From positions 1,808,001 through 1,872,000 of the forward strand of contig CM034395.1 in the NCBI GenBank assembly GCA_019925095.2: DNA of 64,000 bases, read 5' to 3'. The notes under the pieces are model-generated. The model searched no databases. It had not been told where the DNA came from and was given only the letters and a program-made list of their open reading frames with translations. This DNA is from Dendrolimus kikuchii (lineage: Eukaryota > Arthropoda > Insecta > Lepidoptera > Lasiocampidae). The translations under genes were made by a program, and so were the position numbers. Positions 1 through 10,385 of this stretch are shown here, one piece after another; position 1 is the first letter of the stretch; each line of letters starts with the position of its first letter.

Positions 1-96
1 ATGTTCCCTACCACCTGGCTGTGGGTTGTTTTGCTGCCTCTTACGACAGGCTGTCCGGCCGCAGGAAATTGTATTCTTTCTCCGTTCCTCCACGGA
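1..96 (-). mobile_element. SINE-like family B, 5' part, cut by window start
   Basis: This is the 5' portion of family B, read on the minus strand. It runs from the conserved start (ATCCGTGCAGGAACGG in intact copies) into the stretch that follows. Family B is ~310 bp and A-tailed, with no convincing tRNA promoter in its head. Protein-like open frames inside B copies recur only because the family is repeated; they are not genes. Confidence 0.7.
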
Positions 97-355
97 TAAC
101 TTTAACCAACTTCCCGGTTTCCGATTGAGCTAAAATTTTGCACACATATGTATATCGCGTGACAATGCAATAATATGTTACCATGGAGCTGATCTGATGG
201 TGGAGTCGGAAGGTGACCATAGGAACTCTTGTACTAAACAAGGCAGACACGTCGTGTTTGGGCTGGTTTTACTTGTCTTGGCTAACACTCTGCTGCTACA
301 TGATATCCAGGATCTCAAAAGCTTATATTTAAAAATCTGTTTAAAAAAGCTTATT
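97..355 (+). repeat. dispersed repeat family I, copy 1
   Basis: About 260 bp that recurs at 9898-10170 (inverted) and 56861-57143. The core holds AACTTCCCGGTTTCCGATTG and ends near AAAAGCTTATTT. There is no coding potential, no terminal inverted repeat and no A tail. The class is unknown; it could be the non-coding part of a larger transposon. Confidence 0.7.
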
Positions 356-701
356 TCGTTCCTCTTTCCGTCTTTATAAAAGAAATAAACACGAAAAAGC
401 CAGATAATGATCGCGGGCGACTTTCCACTGGATTACCGTGTCATTTTAGATTGAATAAAAAAGGGAAACGTTAATCTGACGCGGCGGCGGGCGCAGTCAT
501 GTGTCATAATTTTGACAGGTCGCCTGACGGGTGCCTGACAAGGCCCGACGGGTCGCCTGCTGGCCGCCGCGCCGCAACGCACTGACGGATTAATTCCAGT
601 ATCATATGTTCTGTGACAGGGTTATGAAGTTATTATACTTGTAAATGAGATAATCATATTGTTTTTTTTTTTTTTAGAAAATGTCTTGTTTTATTTATAA
701 A
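356..701. other. no gene recognised
   Basis: A GC-rich patch at about 480-590 with repeated GGTCGCCTG-like words, then AT-rich sequence with a 15-T run near 661-675. I see nothing interpretable. Confidence 0.5.
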
Positions 702-880
702 CTAGCTGTTGCTTAACTTCGTCCGCGTGGAGTTTAATTTAATCTGCCTCCCGGAGCGGCAACGGCGGTGGCGTGCGCGTGGGCCTTTAATTTTTTTTTT
801 AAATAAAAGTAGCCTAAGTACTCCTTATAACATCAGCTATCTGCCAGTGAACGTACCATCAAAATCAGTCCGACTTTTTT
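702..880 (-). mobile_element. Helitron-like 3' end
   Basis: Read on the minus strand, this ends in CTAG (702-705) preceded by a CCGCGTGG-type block (CGTCCGCGTGG on the plus strand). The same 3' module occurs in the full-length mini-Helitron at 8300-8535. The 5' boundary is not clear. Confidence 0.45.
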
Positions 881-915
881 TTACATAAGTACCGTATATA
901 TACTTTCATTGCATT

Positions 916-1527
916 TAGTAAAAACTAAATGAATAGTGTGAATGGAGCGTTAGGTAAACTTCTAGGCGCTAAGAACCTCAGCCAGAAGGCCCAGCTCGCC
1001 GTACACAACGCGGTGCTGGTACCTACGCTCACGTATGGAAGCGAGAGTTGGGTATGGAAGAAAGAGCATGAAAGTAGAGTAAACGCGGTCGAGATGCGAG
1101 CACTGCGCAAAATCTGCGGAGTGACGCTTGCGGACCGCGTTCGTAATACCGAAGTAAGAAAGACAGTTGGTCTGAAAGAGAGTGTCGGGGTAAAGGTAAG
1201 GAAAGGAATGCTCCGGTGGTTCGGACATGTAGAAAGAATGCATGATGAAAGAATGAATAAACAGATATACAATACAAAAGTGGATGGATGCAGAAGTCGT
1301 GGAAGGCCACGACACACTTTCCATGATCTAATTGATCGTGTACTAGCAGAAGGTGATGTTAGGAGCCTTAAGAACAGACGAGCGTGCATGACAAGAGTTA
1401 TGAATGTCAAAGAAGCAAGTGAGGTGTGTAAGAATAAGCCTAAATGGCGCTCTGTTGTTCGTGCCTACCCCGCAAGGGAACTGGCGTGAAGTTATGTATG
1501 TATGTATGTATGTATGTAGTAAAAACT
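916..1527 (+). mobile_element. RTE-like LINE family A, copy A1 with 11-bp TSD
   Basis: The longest family A copy. The element is 927-1516, flanked by TAGTAAAAACT at 916-926 and 1517-1527. It carries the end of an ORF2 followed by GAAGTTATGTATGTATG, a (GTAT)n tail typical of RTE-group LINEs that lack poly(A). The copy is 5'-truncated and has no endonuclease or RT catalytic motifs, so it cannot move by itself. Confidence 0.85.
929..1489 (+). pseudogene. C-terminal fragment of RTE-like LINE ORF2
   Basis: An open frame of 186 codons representing only the region after the reverse transcriptase palm. Visible signatures are LTYGSESWVW near residue 35, then RWFGHVERM near residue 95 and SRGRPRHTFHD near residue 122. 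This order (YGSE-W, RW-GHV-R, RGRP) is characteristic of the C-terminal tail of RTE-type LINE proteins. The upstream RT and APE domains are missing because of 5' truncation. There are no internal stops, consistent with a recent insertion, but it has no evident start of its own. Function as a separate protein is unlikely. Confidence 0.75.
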
Positions 1528-1769
1528 GTTATTTTGACCTTACAAACAGACACTTCAATTTTATTTATTTGTATAGATTAACCACTGCTAGCACTTTGTT
1601 CGAGAGAAATTTGCAAAATTTATACATACGAGTATCTTCTGACTCAACAAGACTTTGTATTGTTGGGCGACCCTTAGACCCAGTTGGAAAGAGGTTATAA
1701 TCCTCGATGGGCATTTGCATCAGCAGAAGTGCTGCCAGCCTCAAAAGCGGGGCGTATCCTAATTAATAA
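1528..1769. other. no gene recognised
   Basis: AT-rich spacer after A1. No motif, tail or duplicated edge seen. Confidence 0.4.
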
Positions 1770-1869
1770 TCCTTAGTAGTAGACCTAAGTCGTAACTTAG
1801 ACTACTTTTTTGAAAGAATTTAGAGTTCCGCAAAAAAAAACAAGCGGACGAACTCGCGGGCACAGCTAG
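1770..1869 (+). mobile_element. Helitron-like 3' end
   Basis: Ends in GCGGGCACAGCTAG followed by T, the same terminus as the complete copy at 8300-8535. The upstream part differs, so this is a related family or a truncated copy. Confidence 0.5.
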
Positions 1870-2759
1870 TATTTAATATGTTTAATGATTAATGATATCA
1901 TGCTTTAAAAGGCTCGAGCATGTTATATTTTTTTTCATACAACTGTCTTACAATTACATTGCAATCTTCATCTCCATACGATAAAAAGCAAGATAAGACA
2001 GGCTTGTCAATTTAAGTTGCTAAATTATTATTAATAAGTAATATGACAGACAATTATTATTCGTTTAAGCATACAAACAAAACATTCTGTTCTCATAAGT
2101 GATGTGTGCATGTGTCAAAGTTCAACAGGCTAGATGTGGCAATTGTTAAACGTATTTTAGTTTTAAGAAAGTATTTATCGGTGGCAGTTACTTCTTCCAA
2201 ATAAAACTCGTTATGGGCTGCATGATTTACTAATTCGTCATTTATAATTAAATTAAAACTATATATAGACGAGTTACAGAGAATATAATAATGAATGACA
2301 GAGAGTAGAGTAGGGCGTATTGGTGTCATATGTATGTGAGCAATTCCAAGGCCGCTTCTATATCCCCCGTTCCGTCCGACGCCTAGCTGCTAACTGTGCG
2401 AGCTATGGGCATCGGCGGTATGCGGGGGGCGTGGAGAGAAAGTGCGCTCCAGCGGGCGGGACAGGGGGTGCTCGATTAATGAATCTAAACCAGGCAAAAA
2501 CTGTGTTCTAAGATCGTAGCTTGGAGACGCATCGTTTCTGCCAACATCTATAGAAAATAGAGGTGATAATAGACCAAAATATGAAAGGCTATTTGTTACT
2601 TCACATTTCTCACAAAAACACATAATTTCTACTCAAAAACCTTCAATACCCTATTATAGGCCATTTAAAAATTCCATATTTTTATAAAGTAAAACTGTAC
2701 AACACATCACGCTTGAAATCCCAGCACAAACCCTCCAATAGAGAGAAGATTATATAAAA
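1870..2759. other. no gene recognised
   Basis: Mostly AT-rich. A GC-rich patch lies at about 2360-2470. No domain, terminal repeat or tail is recognisable. Confidence 0.4.
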
Positions 2760-2955
2760 CTAGCTGTTCCGGCAGACGTTGTCTTGCACTGAAGAAATAA
2801 AATTTAGAACCCTTGTAGCGCCATCTACCAAGTCCAATTGTGAATCTAAACCATTCTCGAATCCACCTGAACACACACAAAAAAATTTCATCGAAATAGG
2901 TCCAGCTGTTTACGAGGAATTCACTCACATACACACGCACAGAGGAATTTTATAC
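2760..2955 (-). mobile_element. Helitron-like family M, 3' end
   Basis: On the plus strand it starts CTAGCTGTTCCGGCAGACG, so on the minus strand it ends in CTAG. Family M has a conserved block with AGCGCC-ATCTACC and a GGTCCAGCTGTT-type segment. Other copies lie near 40800, 45890, 52061, 61114 and 62646. Helitron assignment rests on the CTAG end with an A/T neighbour. Confidence 0.5.
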
Positions 2956-3105
2956 ATACATACATAACTTCACGCCAGTTCCCTTGCGGGGTAGGCACGA
3001 ACAACAGAGCGCCATTTAGGCCCATTCTTACACACCTCACATGCTTCTTTGACATTCATAACTCTTGTCATGCACACTCGTCTGTTCTTAAGGCTCCTAA
3101 CAATT
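2956..3105 (-). mobile_element. LINE family A, copy A2 (3' fragment)
   Basis: A 3'-terminal piece with the (CATA)n tail on the left. Near-matching TTTATAC words flank it, suggesting a short TSD. Confidence 0.75.
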
Positions 3106-3641
3106 TATACTTACAGATATATTCATGCCTCCTAAATTCCTATCTCAGTTTTCATTTAAAATCGACTATTTCAATTAAACCATCATTTACAAGTTATAAC
3201 TATGAAAACAATGTTCATATTTGCAATTTCGAAACAATCGAGCAATTTGTCATCAATTAGCGTTTACCATGAGCTGTCAAATTCAATTGGCAATACTATA
3301 CGAATAGTGTTTTGTGTCAAAATGTCAACTGTCATTATTGTTATTGTATAACGAGTGATGTATTGTCTGAGTTTTTGTGGGTCATCTGTCAATGATCATT
3401 TTAAATAACAGATGTTTCATGTACGTTGAATATTAATGTCTTGTAGAGAATAAACAATGGGACTTCGTTTCGTGTTCTAGAACAATATTCCTGCATGTAT
3501 CTTTTAACACGTTCACAGCGGCACTTGTACTAAAACTCTCATTGTGGCGGCAGGAGGCCTATTAGGCCCCATAGCTTTTTAAAAATTGAAATCCTATTTC
3601 GGCTTATACATAAAATAGTTTATGGATTTTTGTTCCTATCC

Positions 3642-3915
3642 TATCCGTGCAGGAACAGAGAGACTACAATTTCCTGCGGCCGTGTGGCCTGTCGTAAGAG
3701 GCGACAAAACAACCCACAGCCAGGTGGTAGGGTATTTGTCCGACTGGATGGCTACCACCCCTGGTCTATAGTATGCCGCCATAACAGCCTTGTGTTGTGT
3801 TCCGGCATTAGTGACCAGGTTCCAGTCTCCCTTAATAGAGCAAAGGCGACGGTAACCGCTTTCCATCAAGTGGGCCGTCTGCCTGTCTACTGAACTCCCG
3901 CAATAAAAAATAAAT
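3642..3915 (+). mobile_element. SINE-like family B, copy B2
   Basis: Nearly full-length copy, from ATCCGTGCAGGAAC to the A-rich tail CAATAAAAAATAAATAAAAAA. Nested in the TTAA-flanked element. Confidence 0.75.
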
Positions 3916-4178
3916 AAAAAAGATGTGTACAGTACTAGGTCAAAGTATAGTATAGTACATAGATCATAATTTCGATCGGTTTTCTACATGTAAATTAATC
4001 TATAATTATTGAGCTTTATTCGTAATTACAAAAGGCAGAGCATTGCTTGCTATGTAGTGTTAGCTCTATCTCGTTTACACGATTCGTACAATGTGGTTGT
4101 CTATTAAAATTGTTCAACTGCATATACATCAGGAGGAATTATTAGTTGTGTAAACCTGTAATACCGTATTAAGGTATA

Positions 4179-4392
4179 TATCATATGACACCTTCCATGA
4201 TCAAATTGATCGTGTACTAGCAGAAGGTGATGTCAGGAGCCTTAAGAACAGACGAGCTTGCATGACAAGAGTTATGAATGTCAAAGAGGCAAGTGAGGTG
4301 TGTAAGAATAAGCCTAAATGGCACTCTGTTGTTCGTGCCTACCCCGCAAGGGAACTGGCGTGAAGTTATGTATGTATGTATGTATCATATGA
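4179..4392 (+). mobile_element. LINE family A, copy A3 with 10-bp TSD
   Basis: The insertion is 4189-4382, with TATCATATGA on both sides (4179-4188, 4383-4392). It is a short 3' fragment ending in (GTAT)n. Confidence 0.85.
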
Positions 4393-4541
4393 TAGATCGA
4401 TAGATAGGTAGCATATCTTAGATATATATTCATTCATCTTATATCTACACTGAACGAATAGATGTCTATGTTTTTCTTAGCTGCACCGCAAGTGAGAATG
4501 TTCGGGGCCACTTAGACCCCGCTTTGCAGTGAACGTGTTAA

Positions 4542-4913
4542 TATGATAATGTATCCAATTTAAAAAGTGTTTTCGAATGCACGACGCGTCACAGCGTAGC
4601 ACGACATTTATAATTTATCGATTGTCAATCAAGAAAATTTAAAATCGAGTCTATCGTTAAGTCGTTTTGCGCATGAGTATTGTTTAACATAGACTAGTAA
4701 TACTTATTGTGCGATTTCGGAACATGTAGTGGTCAGCGTGATCGGAATGAAAATGAAATTACTCGTAGTAATTCAATAGAAATATTTGTGTAAAGGGTGA
4801 AGGTAAACAAATGGTCATATGTTCCTAAGTAAGTAGCGGCCAGGCCAGTAGACATTTACAGCAATAGAGCACAAAATTCAAGTTGTTGCAGAAATATTGT
4901 TAAATGTTGTTGG
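4542..4913. other. no gene recognised
   Basis: AT-rich sequence with no detectable coding or repeat structure. Confidence 0.4.
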
Positions 4914-5266
4914 ACAAACAAACCAAGACACACAAAGAGCCTAAAGATTAATAACCCAGGCACAGAAACGAAAAAACCAACACACATGGCACTAGATAGG
5001 ACTATATATAAGTATAGATATAGGGCCAACACTGCACATGCACTTCCTTACAACACCAGCATGTAACAGATACACTCTACATTAGTATAAGTTTAGTATT
5101 AAAAATAGGATAAATTAATATAATAAGTTGTTCTTAAGGTACACCATAACATATAAATCACTAAATTAATGTCACACACAGTAACAAAAATAAACAATAA
5201 GCGTGTATGGACTTCAAAATCTTTCATAGAAATTAAGTAGTGAAAAAAAGGTACGGAATTCGAGTT
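4914..5266 (-). repeat. dispersed repeat family T, copy 1
   Basis: About 350 bp that matches 29095-29465 in the opposite orientation; a fragment also lies at 49493-49572. Shared words include AAACCAAGACACACAAAGAG and, at the other edge, GGTACGGAA. Non-coding, class unknown. Confidence 0.65.
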
Positions 5267-5309
5267 AGTAGAGATGTTAAGAAAAAAAAATTTTTGGTAC
5301 GGAATATGC

Positions 5310-5622
5310 TATCCGTGCAGGAACGGAGAAAGAATACAATTTCCTGCGGCCGGGCGGCCTGTCGTAAGAGGCGACTAAACAACCCACAGCCAGGTTGTAG
5401 GGCATTTGCCCGACTGGATGGCTACCATCCCTGCTCTAAAGTATGTCGCCATAACAACCTTGAATTGTGTTCCGGCATTAGCGACCAGGTTCTAATTCCC
5501 TTAAGAGAGCAGTAGCGCATCTGTAGCAACTTTGCTTTTGCAAATGTCCATAGATAATGGTAACCGCTTTCCATCAAGTGGGCCGTCTGCCTGTCTGCTG
5601 CTCTCCTGCAATAAAAAAAAGA
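5310..5622 (+). mobile_element. SINE-like family B, copy B3
   Basis: A full-length copy that can serve as family reference. It starts ATCCGTGCAGGAACGGAG, has the conserved middle TTCCGGCATTAG, and ends with the module GCTTTCCATCAAGTGGGCCG plus an A-rich tail. Confidence 0.8.
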
Positions 5623-5935
5623 GATAAATGGGCCTTCGGTGATTTTAATTATTATGCAAAAGATTGCTCACGCAGATATAATTGCTATATTCTCGTTTGG
5701 ACCACCATCCTTTATTTAGGTTTAATTCAACATTGCATACATGCCCAATATCTATTTTTGCAAATTATTTGATTTGACCTTCTAGCAATTTTAAATATGC
5801 CGCTTATAAAGTAAAGTTCTAGTTTTAGGTTCATATACACTTCGTAGTTAAATATAGACCTCGTAATCTTACGTTAAATATAAAAAATGACGTAACCAGA
5901 GTTTGGGTCAGAATGATTGTGGAAAAAAGGATCTT
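5623..5935. other. no gene recognised
   Basis: AT-rich, no recognised feature. Confidence 0.4.
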
Positions 5936-6150
5936 AAATTCAAATTCAAAAGTTTTTATTCAAAATAAGTTCCACTGGAGAACACTTTTTGAAGGAAATG
6001 TAAGTTAAAATTTAATTTTACTTCCTATTCTATGTACACCGCTTCGCAACGTGTTAATGCTGTTAAGGAGAAGAAGCGGCAAGAAACTCCCCAGCAATAC
6101 GTCTAGATAATCATTGTTTTTCTTTATATTTCATATTCTATTTATATCTC
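5936..6150 (+). repeat. dispersed repeat family J, copy 1
   Basis: About 210 bp repeated in the same orientation at 21237-21436. Conserved words are TTCAAAAGTTTTTATTC, CCGCTTCGCAACGTGTT and GAGAAGAAGCGGCAAGAAAC. The last two also occur at the right end of repeat K at 37966-38035. Non-coding, class unknown. Confidence 0.7.
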
Positions 6151-6152
6151 AA

Positions 6153-6381
6153 ATTCTCGTTTTTTTTTTAAAGTTTTGTACAGAAGTATGTTACAGAATT
6201 ACTTTTTGAAGAATTAATGGAGTTGTAGCAAACAATGCATACTCAATGAGACCAAGACACAATAAAAGGAAAGAAAAATAATGTTATAGTTATAATAATG
6301 ACATGACGTACTAAAATGTTATGCTGCAATATGTCTCCATAAATTCCTTACAAGCTTGGCAGGATAAAAATGTTATACAAA
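6153..6381. other. no gene recognised
   Basis: AT-rich spacer between repeat J and the solo LTR. Confidence 0.4.
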
Positions 6382-6617
6382 ATATTGTGGCGAATGATGG
6401 TGGAACAATCTAGTTAGTTTAAGAATTTTTACTAGAAGCTAGAAAATTCTGGAAGGAAAGACAAGGACGGATATATTTTAGAAAGGGATAGACGATGAAC
6501 GAAAGTTCTAGAATAGAAGGTTCGGGAAGGAAAAGACAGAGATAGATAGATGTTTAGAAAGGGACAGATAGTAAATAAAAGAATAACGAAATTATGGGTT
6601 CCAGAAAATTCTTCCGG

Positions 6618-6626
6618 GTATATAAG
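6618..6626 (+). promoter_or_regulatory. TATA box of solo LTR type 1
   Basis: GTATATAAG lies about 40 bases before CAGTGACG, an insect-type initiator-like site. Assigned by position within the LTR. Confidence 0.5.
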
Positions 6627-6921
6627 CGGAAGAGTTGGAAGAGAAGTTTAATAGAAGACAGTGACGCGTTAAGTGGTGAATTTAGTGACAAGTTTAGCGA
6701 AAAGTTAAGTGAAGGAGGAGTGTAGTGTAGTTCGAGAGACGAACCAGAAGCGAGCTACACGCGGCAATGTCGGAGGTGAGCACTGCAGTAGCAGGAGGTG
6801 GTCTACGCAATATCGGCGACGGTGTTGTAAGTGGGACACCCTATTGTCGGGACAGTGCATCGTTAGTCGTGCGTATAGGGGCAACCCTGCAGCGAGGTAT
6901 TACGTGTGGCTGTTGTAAGTC

Positions 6922-6927
6922 AATAAA
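6922..6927 (+). terminator. polyadenylation signal in solo LTR type 1
   Basis: AATAAA lies 66 bases before the LTR 3' edge, the expected place for the R/U5 polyadenylation signal. Confidence 0.5.
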
Positions 6928-6997
6928 AGCGTTACTTAAAAGAACTGGTGTCTCCTTGCAAACCCGAGTGCGTACCCCCGCTCGCACGTAACAATAT

Positions 6998-7653
6998 AGT
7001 ATAAGAGGCTTAAAAAAGGCAATTGGATATATACTTCAGAATACTAAATAAATCTTGGGTCAATATATTAAAGATTCTTTCCTTACATTAAGTAGTTCGA
7101 TTTTCAATTTTAGTCTAGACTTGTCGAATTGACTTCAATTTTATTATGTTTCTTAACATTAATTTCAAACAAGGAACATCAATTTATGTGCCAAAATAAA
7201 CCAATTAGGAGTCAGCACCGGGACGAATTGTTCTTTATTCAAACACACTGTCACGTAGCGACTGTCAATGCCCACGCAAAATGGCCGCCAAATAGAAATC
7301 ACGGTGACAAATGACCGGACAATACACAATACGCACAGAAGCAAGCGATTTGTTACGATTTTATTCTGGGAACACTTTAATTTTATGCCTTTCAACTTAT
7401 TGTCCGAAGCGTGATTTTCTTTTAAATTGATTTGATTCATTGTGTTGTGTGGTAAAATACGGTGTCACTGGCGAAATGGTATTTTAAATCTAGTTCATTT
7501 GTTTAGTCTTCTTTAAATCACTTTCAATGATAAATATACATTAAAATAGACTGGGTAAGTGCTTGACAGTCTGCGCAAAATAAGATTCTAAAGTCGTTGT
7601 CGTATTTGCTTACAGAACTATTAACATTGCATTTTATATAAGAGACGACGACA
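6998..7653. other. no gene recognised
   Basis: About 650 bp between two solo LTRs. Small open frames on both strands (for example 7165-7440 minus, 91 codons) show no recognisable domain. Confidence 0.4.
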
Positions 7654-8148
7654 AGATTGTTACGAATGCAGGACTCGAATTAAAAATGCCGTTGGAATTA
7701 CTATAGAATTTATTAGAACTATATAAACACGTATAACACAGGTACAAATATAACTGGAAACAACCAGTACAAACTGCACGATTCAATAACACGCGCAAAG
7801 TCCGTCACTATATAGCTCATCGAATGTACACGTCTTGATCGTATCGTAATCGTCGCTTGACTGCCCCTCTCTGCATTGAGCCATCCCTTTATAATGCACC
7901 GATGCCATATGTCTACCTGGCAAGCGTCGGCGCAATTCCCAGAAAACATAATCTGCACACCTGCGTAATTATGCCTGCGAACGGCCATAAACGAGTACAA
8001 TACACAATAGGCTATTGTCTAATTACAAATTTTAAACACAAAGAAAACAAAAGAAGATAAAGTCATAAAACAGTTTCAACGTGATTAGCTCAAACGCCGC
8101 GGTAGGTGATAAATACAGGTGTACAGGTGGCCCAACTTGTAACAATAT
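7654..8148 (-). mobile_element. solo LTR family Q, copy Q1
   Basis: The LTR is 7658-8144 (487 bp), minus strand. Its edges are TGTTAC and GTAACA. The flanks are AGAT and ATAT, so one TSD copy is altered or the site diverged. The minus strand shows TTATAAAGG (TATA) and AATAAATTC (poly(A) signal), matching copies Q2-Q4. No internal coding region is adjacent. Confidence 0.7.
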
Positions 8149-8299
8149 TTATGACTTATAATAATCACAAAATAAAAAGCCCGATTTGACACTTAAGATC
8201 ATAACTTTGAATAAAATCAAGAAAACTGAAAGCCAATAACAATTAATTTATTTAATTGATAATAAATAGATTTTTTTACTGGTGCATTATACAATGTTA

Positions 8300-8535
8300 T
8301 CTTATACTAATATATAAGGCTGAAGAGTTTGTTTGTTTGAACCCGCTAATCTCAAGAACTACTGGTCTGATTTGGAAAATTCTTTCAGTGTTAGATATCC
8401 CATTTATCGAGGAATGCTATAGGCTATATATCATCACGCTAAGACCAATAGGAGCGGAGCACCAATGAAGAATGTTTCAAAATCGGGGGATTTTGAAAAC
8501 AAATTCCACGCGGACGACGTCGCGGGCACAGCTAG
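8300..8535 (+). mobile_element. complete mini-Helitron, family C
   Basis: Starts TCTTATACTAATATATAA and ends GCACAGCTAG. The preceding base is A (8299) and the following base is T (8536), so it sits exactly between A and T as Helitrons do, without target duplication. At 236 bp it has no Rep/helicase and must be non-autonomous. Internal words (GAACCCGCTAATCTCA, TATCGAGGAATGCTATAGG, AGACCAATAGGAGCGGAG) recur in many truncated copies here. It resembles the Lep1-type mini-Helitrons of Lepidoptera. Confidence 0.75.
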
Positions 8536-8813
8536 TAAAAGTTTAGTTGTTATTTTCTTCCAAATACCGAAAGAACATACTTTTTTGTTAATTCCGTAAT
8601 GTCGTATTAATCTATGGTGAAGTCTCAAAAAAAAGTTACGTTCTAAGGGGTCTTATTTTTAATTTTAGTGTTGCTACCAAAGGGTTGTTGCGTCTCATTA
8701 ACTCAATTCAATTTAGTACAAAAACTATATACATATATATTCCAAAAACTTAGATTATTTACATAGTTTTACTAAAAGAATACTAGATAATTGTACATAC
8801 CTATATACGTATT

Positions 8814-9137
8814 GAAAACAAAAACATACATAACTTCACGCCAGGTCCCTTGCGGGGTAGGCACGAACAACAGAGCGCCATTCAGGCTTATTCTTACACA
8901 CCTCACTTGCTTCTTTGACATTCATAGCTCTTGTCATGCACGCTCGTCTGTTCTTAAGGCTCCTGACATCACTTTCTGCTGTTAGGAGACACGATCAATT
9001 TGATCATGGAAGGTGTGTCGTGGCCTTCCACGACTTCTGCATCCATCCACTTTTACATTGTATATCTGTTTAGTCATTCTTTCATCATGCATTCTTTCCA
9101 CATGCCCGAACCACCGGAGCTTTCCGAAAACAAAAAC
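8814..9137 (-). mobile_element. LINE family A, copy A4 with 12-bp TSD
   Basis: The insertion is 8826-9125, with GAAAACAAAAAC on both sides (8814-8825, 9126-9137). The tail (CATA) lies on the left, as expected for minus orientation. Confidence 0.85.
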
Positions 9138-9299
9138 GATTAAATGAATGAGTTACGTAGGCGAAGCCCTTAGTTTAATTAGTAGTGTAAGATTTCAGTA
9201 TAGTCTGTAAGAAAATCATGTAATCTTCAGTTGTTTTTATTTTAAAGCTCCTTCGCGTAGCTACCCACTTACTTAACTGGCGCAGTCACTAGGATGCAA

Positions 9300-9515
9300 G
9301 GCGGCTTGGCACGTTCGACACAGCGTTTCTCGATGTGCAGGTTGCATCACGATGTGTTCCTTTACAATTGTTAGCACGTGGTAATTGTAACAATATGCAC
9401 ATAAGATCAGAAAACTGCATAAATGGTGCATGCGTTTCAGCAAGGATTGAACCCGCGCCCTTTGAGTTTGGGACGCATAGGCTCGCCATTACGCTACCAC
9501 GACTATGCGAAATAA
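9300..9515 (-). mobile_element. tRNA-headed SINE family N, copy 1
   Basis: On the minus strand the head reads like a degenerate tRNA: an A box near GTGGTAGCGTAATGG and a B box GGTTCAATCC (about 9444-9453). A body with GTGCATATTGTTACAA and CATCGTGATGCAACCTGCAC follows. The body recurs at 30230-30350, and the head/body junction at 58820-58925. The tRNA-like part is a SINE promoter, not a functional tRNA: the cloverleaf is not intact. Confidence 0.6.
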
Positions 9516-9897
9516 CAATAGTAATTCAACGAATAACTTGTTGTCTTTTAATAGTAGATTATTACACGAGAGGTGAAGGTGACCTATTTAGGCATGAGAT
9601 GGTTTGGTTAGACTAAATAGGCCTTACGCTCGCGAGTAACACTCTGTTTTTCATTTCGAATATGAGCAAAGTAATCAATAAAACTGATTACTTAAACAAT
9701 CAACTACATCTCTAATGAAATCAGGCGTTAAATCCATCTGATGAACTCATTTAATACGTCACAAATGAAATGTCAAGCAAATTTCTTTTTCTGTAGCATT
9801 TTATAATCCAGAATTTTTGTCACTGATGATAGTAAATATTTAGCTCAAATTTATATAAATTAAATTATAATTTAGTGAAATTTAATTTATGAGTCTA
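9516..9897. other. no gene recognised
   Basis: AT-rich, nothing recognised. Confidence 0.4.
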
Positions 9898-10170
9898 AAA
9901 AGCTTTTTAAATACAAGCTTTTGAGATCCTGGATATCATGTAGCAGCAAAGTGCTAGCTAAGACAAGTAAAACGAGCCCAAACACGACGGGTCTATCTTG
10001 TTTAGTACAGGAGTTCCTATGGCCACCTTCCGACTCCATCATCAGATCAGCTCCATGGTACCATATTATTGCATTGTCACGCGATATACATATGCGTGCA
10101 AAATTTCAGCTCAATCGGAAACCGGGAAGTTGGTCAAATTTAACTTGCAAGATTCCACCCGAACTTACAT
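9898..10170 (-). repeat. dispersed repeat family I, copy 2
   Basis: Inverted copy of 97-355 and 56861-57143. The left edge is the AAGCTTTTTAAATACAAGC end. Confidence 0.7.
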
Positions 10171-10385
10171 ACATACATCCATTGCAAGTTAAATAAACGC
10201 TTGTAAAATGATGTTACAAAATTGTTGATGTTGTTGGCTGTAAAAAAAATTGGGTCATGAGTCACACGTATTATCTATGGTTCGATTAGTTTTTAAATCT
10301 TTTGACAGCAGGGAAAACCGTTTCCCAGAGACGAAAAGTACTGTTTTCATCCCTGTGATCAGGCAACTCCAAACGTACTTTCAGA

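Larger units (their letters stand above)
3504..4541. mobile_element. piggyBac-like non-autonomous element (TTAA flanked)
   Basis: TTAA at 3504-3507 and 4538-4541 bracket ends that match in inverted orientation: CACGTTCACAGC on the left and, read inward from the right, CACGTTCACTGC. TTAA duplication with C-starting short terminal repeats is the piggyBac superfamily pattern. Both ends also carry a GGCCCC-type block inside. SINE B (about 3642-3915) and LINE A3 (4189-4382) are nested within it. No transposase is visible, so it is non-autonomous. Confidence 0.5.
6382..6997 (+). mobile_element. solo LTR (type 1) with ATAT target duplication
   Basis: The LTR is 6386-6993 (608 bp). It begins TGTGGCG and ends CGTAACA, so it has TG...CA edges, and ATAT lies on both sides (6382-6385, 6994-6997). 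Inside are a TATA box (GTATATAAG near 6618), a possible initiator CAGT near 6658 and a poly(A) signal AATAAA at 6922-6927, in the order expected for U3-R-U5. No internal region or second LTR is adjacent, so it is a solo LTR left by LTR-LTR recombination. A 4-bp ATAT site fits Gypsy-type elements, including errantivirus relatives; the exact family is unknown. Confidence 0.75.

Noticed and set aside
925..1410. Long minus-strand frames opposite LINE A copies (e.g. 161 codons)
   Set aside because: Antisense shadows of the A coding tail, which keeps an open complement in several frames. The sense strand has the RW-GHV-R/RGRP motifs.
6709..6991. Small Arg-rich frames as genes
   Set aside because: They lie within the solo LTR (R/U5 region), overlap each other in two frames, and show no domain.
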